DNA of 64,000 bases from Acidimicrobiia bacterium (GCA_022826045.1 JAJDVQ010000028.1:1-64000), one strand, 5' to 3'. Counted from the stretch's first letter, positions 48,808 to 57,766 are shown. Translations and numbers: made by a program. The notes: generated from the sequence alone by a model not told the origin.

Positions 48808-49347
48808 TCAGTTTGAGGTGGCGCCGGTGAGGATCGAGATGATCTGCGGCGCGATATCGGCGGCAACCTTGGCCATGTTGTCCTCGCCGCTGCCCGCTAC
48901 CGGGTGGGGAAGGCGGATGCGGGGGACCGTCGGCATGCCGGTGGCGTTGGCCACGAAGTCGCCCTGAGGCCAGAACGCATCGGTGACGAGTGCGATGGAG
49001 GGAATGCCCGCTCGGGCGGTGGTGATGCTGTCACGCACGGTGCCAGATGTGCAGCTGCCTCAATGGCCGTACGCGGCGATCACCGCACCGCACTCGGAGC
49101 TGATGTCGCTGAGCATGCCCTCGCCGACAACCGACGAAGCGTCGCCCTTGTCGTAACGGTTGAACGACGCCGACGGCAGCCGCTCGGCCAGTGCCTTCTC
49201 GACGTGGTCGAGAAAGCGGACGCTGTCGGGGAAGCCATTGGCGACCAGGCCGATCGTGATCGGCTGGTCGAGCGGCGTGCTGAGCGTGTAGGGCTCGGGC
49301 GCAGTCTTGGCCTCGCCTCGCGGATCGTGGAAGGTGAGGGTGCTCAT
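48808..49347 (-). CDS. UGSC-family selenoprotein, UGA = Sec96
   Basis: ATG 49347 (MSTLTFHDPRGEAKTAPE). The frame meets one UGA at 49062-49060 and continues in the same frame to TGA at 48808, giving 179 residues with Sec at 96. Around it: CGAVIAAYGH-U-GSCTSGTVRDSITTARAG, a U-G-S-C redox motif at the end of a Rossmann-like strand, which is the eponymous motif of the UGSC (seleno)protein family as I recall it. N-half GLVANGFPDSVRFLDHVEKAL and C-half IPSIALVTDAFW, FVANATGMPTVPRIRLPHPVAG are family-like on both sides. A hairpin follows the UGA. Lies between the nitrile hydratase accessory gene and the 377-residue protein, all on one strand. Activity unknown. Confidence 0.9.
49035..49052 (-). promoter_or_regulatory. 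Candidate bacterial SECIS hairpin for the UGSC gene
   Basis: Read on the minus strand after the UGA: GCAC (49052-49049), loop ATCTGGCACC (49048-49039), GTGC (49038-49035). An outer GCTG/CAGC pairing can extend it with a bulge. The loop is about 12-21 nt past the UGA. The stem is shorter than the one in the GrdB-like gene, so folding is less certain. Confidence 0.5.
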
Positions 49348-49417
49348 GGGTCCAGTCTGACACCCGCGCCGCACGCGCGCGTGCTGTGCGGCGTCGCCGG
49401 CTCGTCGAGCATGCGGC

Positions 49418-49759
49418 TCAGTGGTCGTGGCCGGCGGGACGGGAAGCGTATGCGGCGGCCCGATCGGCAACTGCATCGCCGCTCAGCAGGCCGCGCTCGC
49501 CGACGGCGTGCTCGAGCGCTGTCAGCCAGCACCGGTAGTAGTCCCACGGCTCAGCCGCTTCGTCGCTATCGACGGGCGTCTCGGCCTCGGCGATCGCTTC
49601 GATGAGGTGCTCGCGGAACTGGTCCCAGGTGAAGTGACTGCCATCGACGAGGTCGGCCGCCACACCGAACGCACGCGCCTGCCATGGCTCAGAAAAAACC
49701 AACTCGCCGTTGTCCCTCGGGGGAGCAGCAGTGCTGCCCTCCAGCAGGTCGATGCTCAT
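49418..49759 (-). CDS. Nitrile hydratase accessory protein
   Basis: 113 residues. ELVFSEPWQARAFGVAADLVD and HFTWDQFREHLIEAIAEAE, then WDYYRCWLTALEHAVGERGLLS match the small nitrile hydratase activator/accessory family, itself related to the N-terminal part of the beta subunit. Such proteins help insert the metal into the alpha subunit or form a maturation complex. Starts 18 nt after the alpha-subunit stop, as in nitrile hydratase operons. Confidence 0.85.
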   Translation of the reverse strand: MSIDLLEGSTAAPPRDNGELVFSEPWQARAFGVAADLVDGSHFTWDQFREHLIEAIAEAETPVDSDEAAEPWDYYRCWLTALEHAVGERGLLSGDAVADRAAAYASRPAGHDH

Positions 49760-49777
49760 GGAGTTTGCGCCGCCCGA

Positions 49778-50404
49778 CTACTCGCCAGCAGGATCGGCGA
49801 CCCGAGCCACGCCGATCATCGAATCGCGCGTCACCAGCTCTGCCAGGCGTTCGACGGGCCATCCGTCGGTGCCTGCTGGCCGCTCGGGCAGCACCAGGAA
49901 TCGGGTCTCAGAGCTGGAATCCCAGATGCGCACTTCGGTGCTCGGGTCGAGTTCGAGGCCCATCTCGGCCAGTACGGCCCGGGGCTCGCGCACCACGCGT
50001 GCCCGGTACTCGGGGCTCTTGTACCAGTTGGGCGGCAGGCCCAGCAGCGCCCACGGGTAGCACGAGCACAGCGTGCACACGACCACGTTGTGAACGCCTG
50101 GCGTGTTGGCCTTGACCTCAATGTGCTGGATCTCTGCCCCCCGAATGCCGAGTTCGGCTACAACGCCGTCGGCGTCGGCCAGCAGGCGACTGGCGAGCGC
50201 GGGGTCGGTCCATGCGTGTGCTACCAACTCGGCCCCGATCATCGGGCCGATGTCGTGCTCGTAACGCTGGATCGTCGCGTCAATGCGGGCGCGGTCGGCA
50301 AGTCCCTTCTCCACGAGCAGGTCTTCGAGCGCTTCGACGCGGATCTCGGGCGACGAGGCGTCGAGGTCATGATGCGGGTGTCCGTGCCCGTGGTCATCGT
50401 GCAT
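49778..50404 (-). CDS. nthA: Nitrile hydratase alpha subunit, cobalt type
   Basis: 208 residues from ATG 50404, supported by GGGAG nine bases upstream; the frame is open to 50464. Metal-binding VCTLCSC at C110-T-L-C113-S-C115 followed by YPWALLGLPPNWYKS. Thr between the first two Cys is the cobalt-type form (iron enzymes have Ser). Two Cys become sulfenic/sulfinic acids in the mature enzyme. Hydrates nitriles or thiocyanate-like substrates to amides. A His-rich N-terminus (HDDHGHGHPHH) may bind metal. Follows the beta gene by 26 nt. Confidence 0.95.
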   Translation of the reverse strand: MHDDHGHGHPHHDLDASSPEIRVEALEDLLVEKGLADRARIDATIQRYEHDIGPMIGAELVAHAWTDPALASRLLADADGVVAELGIRGAEIQHIEVKANTPGVHNVVVCTLCSCYPWALLGLPPNWYKSPEYRARVVREPRAVLAEMGLELDPSTEVRIWDSSSETRFLVLPERPAGTDGWPVERLAELVTRDSMIGVARVADPAGE

Positions 50405-50430
50405 GAATTCGTTCTCCCACTCGCTGCGGG

Positions 50431-51213
50431 TCAACCCGCACCGTTCGTCGGGTTCAGATAGCACTCATAGAGGTCGACATAGACCGATGTGTTCGGCTCC
50501 GCGTTGTCGCCCCACAGCGTCTGGGCGTCGTAGCCGACGCAGTAGACGTGCTGCGGTCGCTCGCCTAGGTCGTGGGCCGTGCTGTCTGGGAGCACCTCTG
50601 CGGGATGCAGCTTGACCACAGTGCCCGGCTTGTCCACGACGTACGCAGGCAGTCGTGTGTGGCCAGGCTGAGGGGCGGCAGGTGCTGCCACCCGGTCACC
50701 CACTGCGAATCGTGGTTCCGGGGCCAGATCGCGGCGGACACCGCGCTGATGAGGCGGCGGCACTGGGACATCTGGCGGGAGCAGTGCTGGATCTCTAGCG
50801 AACGTCGGGGCCGCCCGACCGATGGGCGACGACCGGTGCTGAAGTTCGCGGTTCGCTCCACGGTTCAGTGCAGAGGCCATCTCGTCGGGGCTGATCACGC
50901 CGTACTCGGCCAACAAGAGCTCGAAGCCAGCGAGCCAGCGGCCGTAATAGCCGTGATCGAAGTAGTCGTCGGGGTGGAGGCGCTCGAGCGCATACCGGAA
51001 CTCACCAGGGCGCTGCGCTGAGGCCGCCGTGACAGCGCCGAGCAGGCCGAAGACACGCCGCTCCCAAGCGGCGTGGAACGGCGGCTCGTCCGACTCGTAG
51101 GGCACACGGCCCCATCCGTGAGCTCCCCCGAGATCGTGAACCCCAGGCCACGTGGAATTCGGCTCGACGGAGTTGGGGTCGGCGGCACTGAGCTCGCCGG
51201 CATCGGGATGCAT
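50431..51213 (-). CDS. nthB: Nitrile hydratase beta subunit
   Basis: 260 residues from ATG 51213; the frame continues to 51297 without family features. GVHDLGGAHGWGRVPYESDEPPFHAAWERRVFGLLGA is the classical N-terminal signature, AALERL-like helices follow (YALERLHPDDYFDHGYYGRWL), and the C-terminal SH3-like domain (FAVGDRVAA, LPAYVVDKPGTVVKLHP, VYCVGYDAQTLWGDNAEP, YVDLYECYL) binds the alpha subunit. Beta precedes alpha, the order often seen in cobalt-type operons. Divergent from the HAD gene with 120 nt between starts. Confidence 0.95.
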   Translation of the reverse strand: MHPDAGELSAADPNSVEPNSTWPGVHDLGGAHGWGRVPYESDEPPFHAAWERRVFGLLGAVTAASAQRPGEFRYALERLHPDDYFDHGYYGRWLAGFELLLAEYGVISPDEMASALNRGANRELQHRSSPIGRAAPTFARDPALLPPDVPVPPPHQRGVRRDLAPEPRFAVGDRVAAPAAPQPGHTRLPAYVVDKPGTVVKLHPAEVLPDSTAHDLGERPQHVYCVGYDAQTLWGDNAEPNTSVYVDLYECYLNPTNGAG

Positions 51214-51333
51214 CGCGGAACAGCTTTGCACTTCGGGCGCCGACGGCCGCGACCATGGCGGCCGCTCCGACCGACCTCGAGACGCCGTCCCGTCCAACCG
51301 GGCCGATCAGGCGCCGGTTGTTAGGTTGCTGGA

Positions 51334-51984
51334 GTGCCTGCGTTTGTGCTTGCAGTGGACCTCGACGGCGTGTGCGGGAAGCACACCGAGGCCTTCCGCC
51401 GCGTTGTGGCCGCCGAACGCGGAGTTGCGGAGGACTCGCTGCCGCTTGTTCGCGGCTGGAACTTCAGCGAGTGGGGCCTCGCCGATGGCGAGTTCGAGGA
51501 GCTGCATCGCATCGCCGTGATCGATTACCGCATGTTCCGTGAGATGGAGCCGATGGAGGGGTGCTCTGAGGCGCTGTGGCGGCTGTCCGACGCCGGCGTG
51601 TGGATACGGATCGTCACCCACCGCCTGTATGTGAGCTGGGGCCACCGCGTGACGGTGAGCGACACGGTCGAGTGGCTCGACCGCGAGCGCATCCCCTATC
51701 GCGATATCTGCTTCGTGGCCGACAAGGCGATGGTGAACGCTGACGCCTATATCGAGGACGCTCCCCACAACGTGATCGACATCCGTGCCGCAGGCGGGTA
51801 CGCGATCACCTTCGACCAGCCCTACAACTCCCAGGTGGAAGGACCACGGGCCCACGACTGGGCCGAAGCCGAAGAGATGGTGGTGGAGTTGCTGACGGAG
51901 CACAGCGGCTACGTCTCGCGCCCGCTGCCCGGCATGGACGCCGGTTCGGATCGCCTGGAGTTGCGCACCCGGGACACCGCGTAG
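51334..51984 (+). CDS. HAD-superfamily 5' nucleotidase-like hydrolase
   Basis: 216 residues, GTG start with TTAGG upstream. HAD motif I AVDLDGVCGKH (nucleophile and general acid Asp pair DLD), motif II IVTHRL, motif III/IV FVADKAMVNADAYIEDAPHNV (acidic residues for Mg2+). Similar in size and motif order to cytosolic 5'(3')-deoxyribonucleotidases (NT5C). Ten nt before the NUDIX gene, so they are probably co-transcribed in nucleotide housekeeping. Confidence 0.85.
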   Translation: MPAFVLAVDLDGVCGKHTEAFRRVVAAERGVAEDSLPLVRGWNFSEWGLADGEFEELHRIAVIDYRMFREMEPMEGCSEALWRLSDAGVWIRIVTHRLYVSWGHRVTVSDTVEWLDRERIPYRDICFVADKAMVNADAYIEDAPHNVIDIRAAGGYAITFDQPYNSQVEGPRAHDWAEAEEMVVELLTEHSGYVSRPLPGMDAGSDRLELRTRDTA

Positions 51985-51993
51985 ACCGGCCGC

Positions 51994-52809
51994 ATGACCG
52001 ATTCCCCCACAGCACCGCCCGCGCCGATCGACGCGGCGACCGTCGTCGTCTTGCGCAACGGCACGCCCGCTGCTGCGCCAGGTCACGGATTTGACCCTGC
52101 GGCAAGCGACGCCCGAGCCCACATCGAGGTGCTCATGCTCCGGCGCAACTCACGGGGCTTCTTCGGCGGCATGTGGGTGTTCCCCGGCGGCCGGGTGGAT
52201 CCGCCGGACCGTGACACGCCCGGCGACGTGGTGGCCGAGTGCGATCCTCGCACCGCTGCCGGTCCCCAAGGCCCGTTCACTGCCGATCGACGCGGGTATC
52301 GCACTGCCACGGTGCGCGAGGCCTCCGAGGAAGCCGGCATCGACCTGTCGTCGGCCGAGCTCGTGCACTTCGCCCACTGGGTGCCGCCGCCGATCCGGCC
52401 CAAGCGATTCTCGACGCACTTCTTCGTGTGCGCGGCGCCGGACGGTCTGGGCGCCATACGCGTCGACGGCAGCGAGATCCTGGACTACGCTTGGGTCTCG
52501 CCCGCAGCGGCGCTGGCCCGGCGAGCCGTCGGCGAGATCGAGTTCGTCACGCCCACGTTCGTGACGCTCACCTGGCTGTCGGGCTTCACCCGCGCCGCCG
52601 ACGTGCTGGCGTCGGTGGACGGGCACACCTGCTATCACACCGAGATCATCCGGGCGCCGGAGTCCGATCCTGGCCACGTCGCCGTGTATGTCGGCGATGC
52701 GGCCTTCCCCGATGGCGACCTCGCCGCCCCCGGCCCACGCCGACGATGCGTCATGGTCCGCTCCGGCTGGTGCTGGGAGGAGCACGACGGCACCGCCGCC
52801 GTGGCTTAG
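51994..52809 (+). CDS. NUDIX hydrolase
   Basis: 271 residues, about 100 longer than small NUDIX enzymes. ATVVVLRNGTP, then VLMLRRNSRGFFGGMWVFPGGRVDPPD; NUDIX helix REASEEAGID (REx2EExGU) after an insertion of about 30 residues; HWVPPPIRPKRFSTHFFV is typical of the RppH/NUDT19-like group that may act on CoA or acyl-CoA derivatives. C-terminal 70 residues (YVGDAAFPDGD, MVRSGWCWEEH) complete the fold. Ends overlap the convergent phosphatase gene by 4 nt. Confidence 0.88.
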   Translation: MTDSPTAPPAPIDAATVVVLRNGTPAAAPGHGFDPAASDARAHIEVLMLRRNSRGFFGGMWVFPGGRVDPPDRDTPGDVVAECDPRTAAGPQGPFTADRRGYRTATVREASEEAGIDLSSAELVHFAHWVPPPIRPKRFSTHFFVCAAPDGLGAIRVDGSEILDYAWVSPAAALARRAVGEIEFVTPTFVTLTWLSGFTRAADVLASVDGHTCYHTEIIRAPESDPGHVAVYVGDAAFPDGDLAAPGPRRRCVMVRSGWCWEEHDGTAAVA

Positions 52810-53324
52810 GCGCTGCGCAGCCCGCGCACTCGCGGAACGAGACGCTCGATCTGATGCTCCTGAGGCGGACCGTCGGGGCCGCCGCCGGGTCGGGCAGCGC
52901 GAAAGTCAATCGCTGCCTGGGCGGGCTCGGCGCCGAACGCCACCATCGCCAGAATGCCGATCACCGACGTGCGCGCCATGCCTGCCCCGCAGTGCACGAG
53001 CACACCGTCGCCGCTGTCGAGAGAGCCGACGACTTCGCGCACCACGTCGAGCACCGCATCGTCGGCCGTGACACCGCCGTCGGGCGTGGGCAGCCACAGC
53101 GCACGCGGGCTGTCGGTATCGCCCACATGGGCGTCGAGCCATTCGCTGTATGCGGGATAGCGCAGTTCGATCTCGCGATCGGTCAGCATGCATGCCAGCG
53201 TCGATGCCCCCACTCGGTCGAGCGCAGCCTGGGGATCGGGTCCGACGGCGGAGAAGTTCGTGACGAACAGTCGGCCTCGTGCCGGCGGCGACGGCAGCGG
53301 GACTTCGTCGATGCGGTGCTGCAC
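52806..53324 (-). CDS. Dual-specificity/tyrosine phosphatase-like protein
   Basis: 172 residues. VLVHCGAGMARTSVIGILAM is the PTP loop HCxxGxxRT/S with nucleophile Cys112 and Arg118; DTDSPRALWLPTPDGG may supply the general acid Asp. Small cytosolic phosphatase; target unknown. Eight nt from the next minus-strand gene upstream (53333), so likely one operon with the two paralogous unknown genes. Confidence 0.88.
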   Translation of the reverse strand: MQHRIDEVPLPSPPARGRLFVTNFSAVGPDPQAALDRVGASTLACMLTDREIELRYPAYSEWLDAHVGDTDSPRALWLPTPDGGVTADDAVLDVVREVVGSLDSGDGVLVHCGAGMARTSVIGILAMVAFGAEPAQAAIDFRAARPGGGPDGPPQEHQIERLVPRVRGLRSA

Positions 53325-53332
53325 GGCGCGAG

Positions 53333-54484
53333 CTACGAGTCGCCTCTGCGGAACCTCGCGAAGCGACGCTTCGGTTCCTCGGGTGGCTCAGGCAGCGGCG
53401 GCCATGCCTCGGCCAGCTCCTCCTGACCGGAGCGGCGCACGGCTTCGAGCTCGTCGCGGCTGTAGGGCTCCGGTCGAGGGTCGAGCGCCCGGTAGCGGGC
53501 CTCCGCGCTGGCGAAGTTGTCGTCAGTGATCAAGCCGTCGATCAGCGTGGCCGGCTCCCAGGCCTCACGCGGGCCCAGGTAGATGTAGCCGTCGGCCACA
53601 TCGCGCAGCCGCAGCGAGCTCTCCGCTCCGTCAGTCGAGCCCGTCACCTCTGTCATGGCGACGCTGCCGAGCGTGGACGCGGCCAAGTCCAGACCGAAGC
53701 TCACCTCGGTGCTGCCCCTGCCCTCAGGGGATCGAGTCACGAGTTCCTCGACCCGCTCGGTTGCCGCCGTGTCGGCGATGGTCCCGTGAATGACGACCCT
53801 CCGGCAGCCGTCGCCCATCCAGCGCCACAGGAGGTTCCCCACCGATGTCGTCGGCTTGCCGCCGGCCCATTCGATGAGCCTGGTCGTGGTGGCGGTGACG
53901 TTCATGTACACCAGCGCCCGCTCGCCCGATCGCAGCACCTCTGCGGTGAGCACGCTGGCAGCGTGGAATGCGGACATGTCGCGGTAGTGCCCGCCGAGCC
54001 ACCAGTTCCGCAGGCCCTCCTCGGCAGCCGAACGGCCGTCGAGCAAGGCGGGATCCTCCACGTAGGTGGGCAACCCCAGCGCGACCATCCGGATAGGCCT
54101 GCGGTCGGCGTCACGGCGCTGCTCGGCCTGGTTGTGCTCCCAGACAGCACGCAGGACATCGGCATATTCCTGGTAGCCGAATCCGGCGCCGAGCAGATCG
54201 ACGAACAGGTCGGCGCAGGCCCGCTCGTCCCACTCGGGTGCGTCAACCAGCGCGTCGAGCTCGGCTTGGCGGCGAGAGTTGGTGTACTCCCAGGCCAGGT
54301 TGGCGATGCCCTGGTCGGCCAGCTCGCTCAGCGCCCCGGCCAGGAACCCGAGGTGCTGGCGCACCCCGACCTGGTCGCCGAGCATCACGATCTGGTGGCG
54401 TCCGCAGATGTCGCCGAGGTACTCGGCGGGAGACTGGAGCGCGGACGCGGGCCGCTCGTCGTCGGTGGGGGCTTCGGATGGCAC
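53333..54484 (-). CDS. Protein of unknown function, paralogue of the upstream 393-residue protein
   Basis: 383 residues. IVMLGDQVGVRQHLGFLAGAL, IANLAWEYTNSRRQAELDALV, FGYQEYADVLRAVWEHN, MVALGLPTYVE, and a C-terminal ADGYIYLGPREAWEPATL. Shares order and motifs with the neighbouring protein (54542-55723): G[D/H]xxxxRxxLFLxxLV, EYxxxxxQAxLDALV, F.YxEYxDVLxAVWExN and GYIYL. The first half resembles the ChaN/erythromycin-esterase-like (TIKI-superfamily) pattern of a glycine-rich strand followed by a helix and a Glu, but this is a guess from spacing. Function unknown. Confidence 0.6.
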   Translation of the reverse strand: MPSEAPTDDERPASALQSPAEYLGDICGRHQIVMLGDQVGVRQHLGFLAGALSELADQGIANLAWEYTNSRRQAELDALVDAPEWDERACADLFVDLLGAGFGYQEYADVLRAVWEHNQAEQRRDADRRPIRMVALGLPTYVEDPALLDGRSAAEEGLRNWWLGGHYRDMSAFHAASVLTAEVLRSGERALVYMNVTATTTRLIEWAGGKPTTSVGNLLWRWMGDGCRRVVIHGTIADTAATERVEELVTRSPEGRGSTEVSFGLDLAASTLGSVAMTEVTGSTDGAESSLRLRDVADGYIYLGPREAWEPATLIDGLITDDNFASAEARYRALDPRPEPYSRDELEAVRRSGQEELAEAWPPLPEPPEEPKRRFARFRRGDS

Positions 54485-54541
54485 CGCCCATGAGTCTGCC
54501 CGCTTTGGGGTCCGAAGCTGACAGCCGGCCGGCCGGAACCG

Positions 54542-55723
54542 CTAGAGCACCTGTGTCCAGGCCAGCTCTGCTGCGGCGGCTGTCGCGGTGACCGCGGCCT
54601 CGAAGTCCCCTGCGGTGGATCGGACATCGCGCAGACCCGGGTCGAGCGCGTACCGCCGCGCGTGCTCCACGTGCATCGTCGGCACCGGCTCGGGAAGCGG
54701 GGTGGGCGCCCGCCGCTCGTAGTCGCGTTCGAGGTAGATCCAGCCGCTGGCCAGCCCGCCGAGCGGTTCGCGGTCGAGGCTGGTGGTGCACCCCAGCCGG
54801 GCGGGCGGGCCCCGGTCGACGTCGAACGCGAGCGGCACTTCGAGGTCGTCGTTCAGCGCGAACACGGTGTCGAGCACGCCGTCGGCGGCCAGCGCGTAGT
54901 CGCACAGTTCACCGTCGGCGGGCAGCGCCTCGTGGACCAGCACGGTGACCGCGCGGTCCGCGATGGCCTCGTACACGCGATTGGCAGCGCCCACCACCCG
55001 TCCGTCGACGACTTCGGCGTCGATGGCGTCCCACACCTGGTGCGGGCGCCGCCGCACCCGCGTGAGGGCATGGGCGGTGCGTGTCAGCACGAGCGCGCGA
55101 TGACCGGGCTCGACCACCTCGCTCAGCAGCACCTCGCTCATGTGCTGCGATACCGGGCCGCGGTCGCGCAGGTGCGGCCACGCATACGCGCTGCGCAGGT
55201 CGGCCGTGTCGGTGACTGCGTCGAGGTCCAAGTCGTAGTCCAGCCCCAGCACTCGCATGGGGGCGGTGCCGGCGTCGGCGAAGCGACGGTTCACCTCCCA
55301 CACCGCGCTCAGCACGTCGAGGTACTCGCGGTAGACGAAGTTGTGGCGGATGCCCCAGCGAAGGAGCGCCTCGCGCGCGAGCACCTCGTCGAAACTGGCG
55401 CCGCAGACCACAGCGTCGAGCCGTGCCTGATCGTCGACGCAGGCGTATTCCATCGCCACGATGCCGACACCGGCGCGGTACGCCGCGGCGACCAAGTCTT
55501 GCAGAAACAGACCGGCGCGGCGGGTCGGGGTGTGGTGGCCCACGAAGACCACCTGGTGGCGCTCGAACAGATCGCTGACGTAGGTGAGCGGGTCGCTGCC
55601 GTGGCTTCTCAGCCAGTCGGCCAGCTCGTCGAGCAGGACCGGCTGGATCGGCGGCAGCTCGCGGCGGTGCCGGTACAACGCGATCCGTTCGAGCAGTGCG
55701 GGGTCGCCTCGACGGTTCTCCAC
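54542..55723 (-). CDS. Protein of unknown function, tandem paralogue of the 383-residue protein
   Basis: 393 residues. VVFVGHHTPTRRAGLFLQDLV, VGIVAMEYACVDDQARLDAVV, FVYREYLDVLSAVWEVN, MRVLGLDYDLDLDAV, HRALVLTRTAHALTRVRR, and LASGWIYLERDYERRAP. An N-terminal 45-residue stretch (LDELADWLRSHGSDP) is absent from the paralogue. His-His after the first Gly (VGHHTP) is replaced by Asp-Gln (GDQV) in the paralogue, suggesting one of the two may have lost metal-binding or catalysis. Divergent from the mshC-like gene, with 32 nt between starts. Confidence 0.6.
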   Translation of the reverse strand: MENRRGDPALLERIALYRHRRELPPIQPVLLDELADWLRSHGSDPLTYVSDLFERHQVVFVGHHTPTRRAGLFLQDLVAAAYRAGVGIVAMEYACVDDQARLDAVVCGASFDEVLAREALLRWGIRHNFVYREYLDVLSAVWEVNRRFADAGTAPMRVLGLDYDLDLDAVTDTADLRSAYAWPHLRDRGPVSQHMSEVLLSEVVEPGHRALVLTRTAHALTRVRRRPHQVWDAIDAEVVDGRVVGAANRVYEAIADRAVTVLVHEALPADGELCDYALAADGVLDTVFALNDDLEVPLAFDVDRGPPARLGCTTSLDREPLGGLASGWIYLERDYERRAPTPLPEPVPTMHVEHARRYALDPGLRDVRSTAGDFEAAVTATAAAAELAWTQVL

Positions 55724-55755
55724 CTGCTCTGACAGTACCGTGTCGGGCCGTGGGA

Positions 55756-56958
55756 ATGCGCTTGTACGACACCGCGCAGAAATCGGTCGTCGAGCTCGAG
55801 CTCGGCGATCACGTCGGCATGTACGTGTGCGGGATCACGCCCTATGACGCCACCCACCTGGGCCACGCCGCCACCTACCTGACCTATGACCTGCTGATCC
55901 GCCGGCTGGAAGATTTGGGCCACACGGTCACGATGGTGCGCAACTACACCGACGTGGACGACAGCATCCTGCCCAAGGCGGCCGAGCTCGGCGAGCACTA
56001 CCTGTCGCTGGCCGAACGGGAGATCAATCGCTTCGAAGCCGACATGACGGCGCTGGGGACACGGTCGGCGGCGCACGAGCCACGGGCCACCCGATCCATC
56101 GACGACATGATCGCCATGATCGCTCAGCTGGTCGACGCCGGGCATGGATATGTCTCCGGCGATCGTGTCTACTTCGACGTGAGCACGTTTCCCGAGTTCG
56201 GGAAGCTGTCGGGCTACAGCACCGAGGAGATGACGGCGCTCGCGGCGGAGCGCGGCGGCACGCCCGATGACCCACGCCAGCGCAACCCGCTCGACTTCGT
56301 GCTGTGGCAGGCCAGCGCAGGCGGCGAGCCCTCGTGGCCGTCGCCGTTCGGGCCGGGGCGGCCGGGCTGGCACATCGAGTGCTCTGCCATGGGCTACGCG
56401 GCGCTGGGCGAGACCTTCGACATCCATGGGGGAGGCGGCGACCTGATCTTTCCGCACCACGAGTGCGAGATCGCCCAGAGCGAGGCGGTGCATGGCGTCC
56501 CGCTGGCCCGCTACTGGATTCATGCAGGGCTGGTCTCCTACCAAGGGCACAAGATGTCGAAGTCGCTCGGCAACCTCGTGTTCATCTCCGAGCTGCGGGC
56601 CCTCATCGACCCGCGGGCCATACGGCTGGCGCTGATGGCGCACCACTACCGCGGCGAATGGGAATGGTTCGACTCTGAAGGACTCGTCGGCCAGCGCGAC
56701 CTGGACACGCTGGTGAGCGCCGCGAGCGGGGCGCCCCGAGGCGACGATGCTGCCCGAGGGTCATCGGGGCTGCTCGCGGAGGTGCAGGCTGTGCTCGATG
56801 ACGATCTCAACGCACCGGCGGCGCACGCAGCGCTGCTCGACGCCGCGGCGACGATCGAGCGTGGCGCCGCAGGCACCGCGCTGCGCTCGGAGCTGGCCGC
56901 TGCAGCGGCGCTGTGCGGCATCGACCTGGGCAGCCCACCCGTTGCAGGCGCTCCGTGA
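55756..56958 (+). CDS. mshC: Cysteine:glucosaminyl-inositol ligase (MshC-like)
   Basis: 400 residues from ATG 55756 (GTG 55750 possible). Class I cysteinyl-tRNA-synthetase catalytic core without the anticodon-binding extension. [17 protein letters not shown] has the Zn Cys and HIGH-type HLGH (34-37); [53 protein letters not shown] (KMSKS). [17 protein letters not shown] and the absence of a long C-terminus fit MshC, which joins cysteine to GlcN-inositol in mycothiol biosynthesis, an actinobacterial hallmark. A true cysteinyl-tRNA synthetase is a less likely alternative. Confidence 0.85.
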   Translation: MRLYDTAQKSVVELELGDHVGMYVCGITPYDATHLGHAATYLTYDLLIRRLEDLGHTVTMVRNYTDVDDSILPKAAELGEHYLSLAEREINRFEADMTALGTRSAAHEPRATRSIDDMIAMIAQLVDAGHGYVSGDRVYFDVSTFPEFGKLSGYSTEEMTALAAERGGTPDDPRQRNPLDFVLWQASAGGEPSWPSPFGPGRPGWHIECSAMGYAALGETFDIHGGGGDLIFPHHECEIAQSEAVHGVPLARYWIHAGLVSYQGHKMSKSLGNLVFISELRALIDPRAIRLALMAHHYRGEWEWFDSEGLVGQRDLDTLVSAASGAPRGDDAARGSSGLLAEVQAVLDDDLNAPAAHAALLDAAATIERGAAGTALRSELAAAAALCGIDLGSPPVAGAP

Positions 56959-56994
56959 GGCCGGGCTTGGGGCTGCTGGGATGAGGTCGGCGAG

Positions 56995-57765
56995 ATGACG
57001 ACACTGGCCGTGGTCAACCAGAAGGGCGGGGTCGGCAAGACGACGGTCACGCTCGGCATCGCCGAAGCGGCGTGTGCTGCGGGCCGCAGCGTCTTGGTGG
57101 TCGACCTCGACCCGCAGTCCAACGCGTCCGCTGGCCTCGGTGTGTGGAATGCCTCGCCCGACATCGACAGCGTGCTCGCCGATGCTGCGCCCGCAGCGGC
57201 GCTGGCGGCCATCACCGACGCCGGCTGGCCTGACGGCGGGCCGTGCCCGCAGCTCGTGCCTGGCAGCTATGCGCTCGCGAGCCGTGAGCCGCAGATGGCT
57301 GCCGATCTGGTGGGGGCCCAGGACCGGCTGCGCATCGCGCTGGCTGGTGTGAGCCATGACCTCGTGCTGATCGACTGCCCACCGTCGCTCGGCCTGCTGT
57401 GCATCAACGGGCTCTTCGCGGCTGATCGGGCGATGGTCGTGACCGAGCCTGCCGCGTGGGCCGCCGACGGCGTCGACCTGATGCGGTCGACGATCAACCG
57501 GGTCGCACAGCGTCAAGGCACGCCGACGGTCGTCGGCGTCGTGCTGAACCGCCTGGGGCGCACTCGCGACAACGCGTACTGGGCGCAGCAGCTCGCGGAC
57601 CGCTTCGGCAGAGAGCTGCTGCCGCCGATTCCCCAGCGAGCTGCGATCGCCGAGGCCTCCGGTCAGTCGCTGCCGCTGCGCGCACTGGGACGCCGGCCGG
57701 GTGCTCCCGAAGCAGTGCTGGCCTTCGACGAGCTGTGGGCCGATCTCGAGCGCCGGCTGGGCTGA
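56995..57765 (+). CDS. ParA-family ATPase
   Basis: 256 residues. Deviant Walker A VVNQKGGVGKTT (residues 6-17), VDLDPQSNASAGLG, LVLIDCPPSLGLL (Walker B) and VVLNRLGRTRDN. Chromosome/plasmid partition or positioning ATPase. No parB follows; a decayed IS256-family transposase begins two nt after the stop, so a downstream partner may have been lost. Members of this size without ParB also position other cargo. Confidence 0.9.
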   Translation: MTTLAVVNQKGGVGKTTVTLGIAEAACAAGRSVLVVDLDPQSNASAGLGVWNASPDIDSVLADAAPAAALAAITDAGWPDGGPCPQLVPGSYALASREPQMAADLVGAQDRLRIALAGVSHDLVLIDCPPSLGLLCINGLFAADRAMVVTEPAAWAADGVDLMRSTINRVAQRQGTPTVVGVVLNRLGRTRDNAYWAQQLADRFGRELLPPIPQRAAIAEASGQSLPLRALGRRPGAPEAVLAFDELWADLERRLG

Positions 57766-57766
57766 G

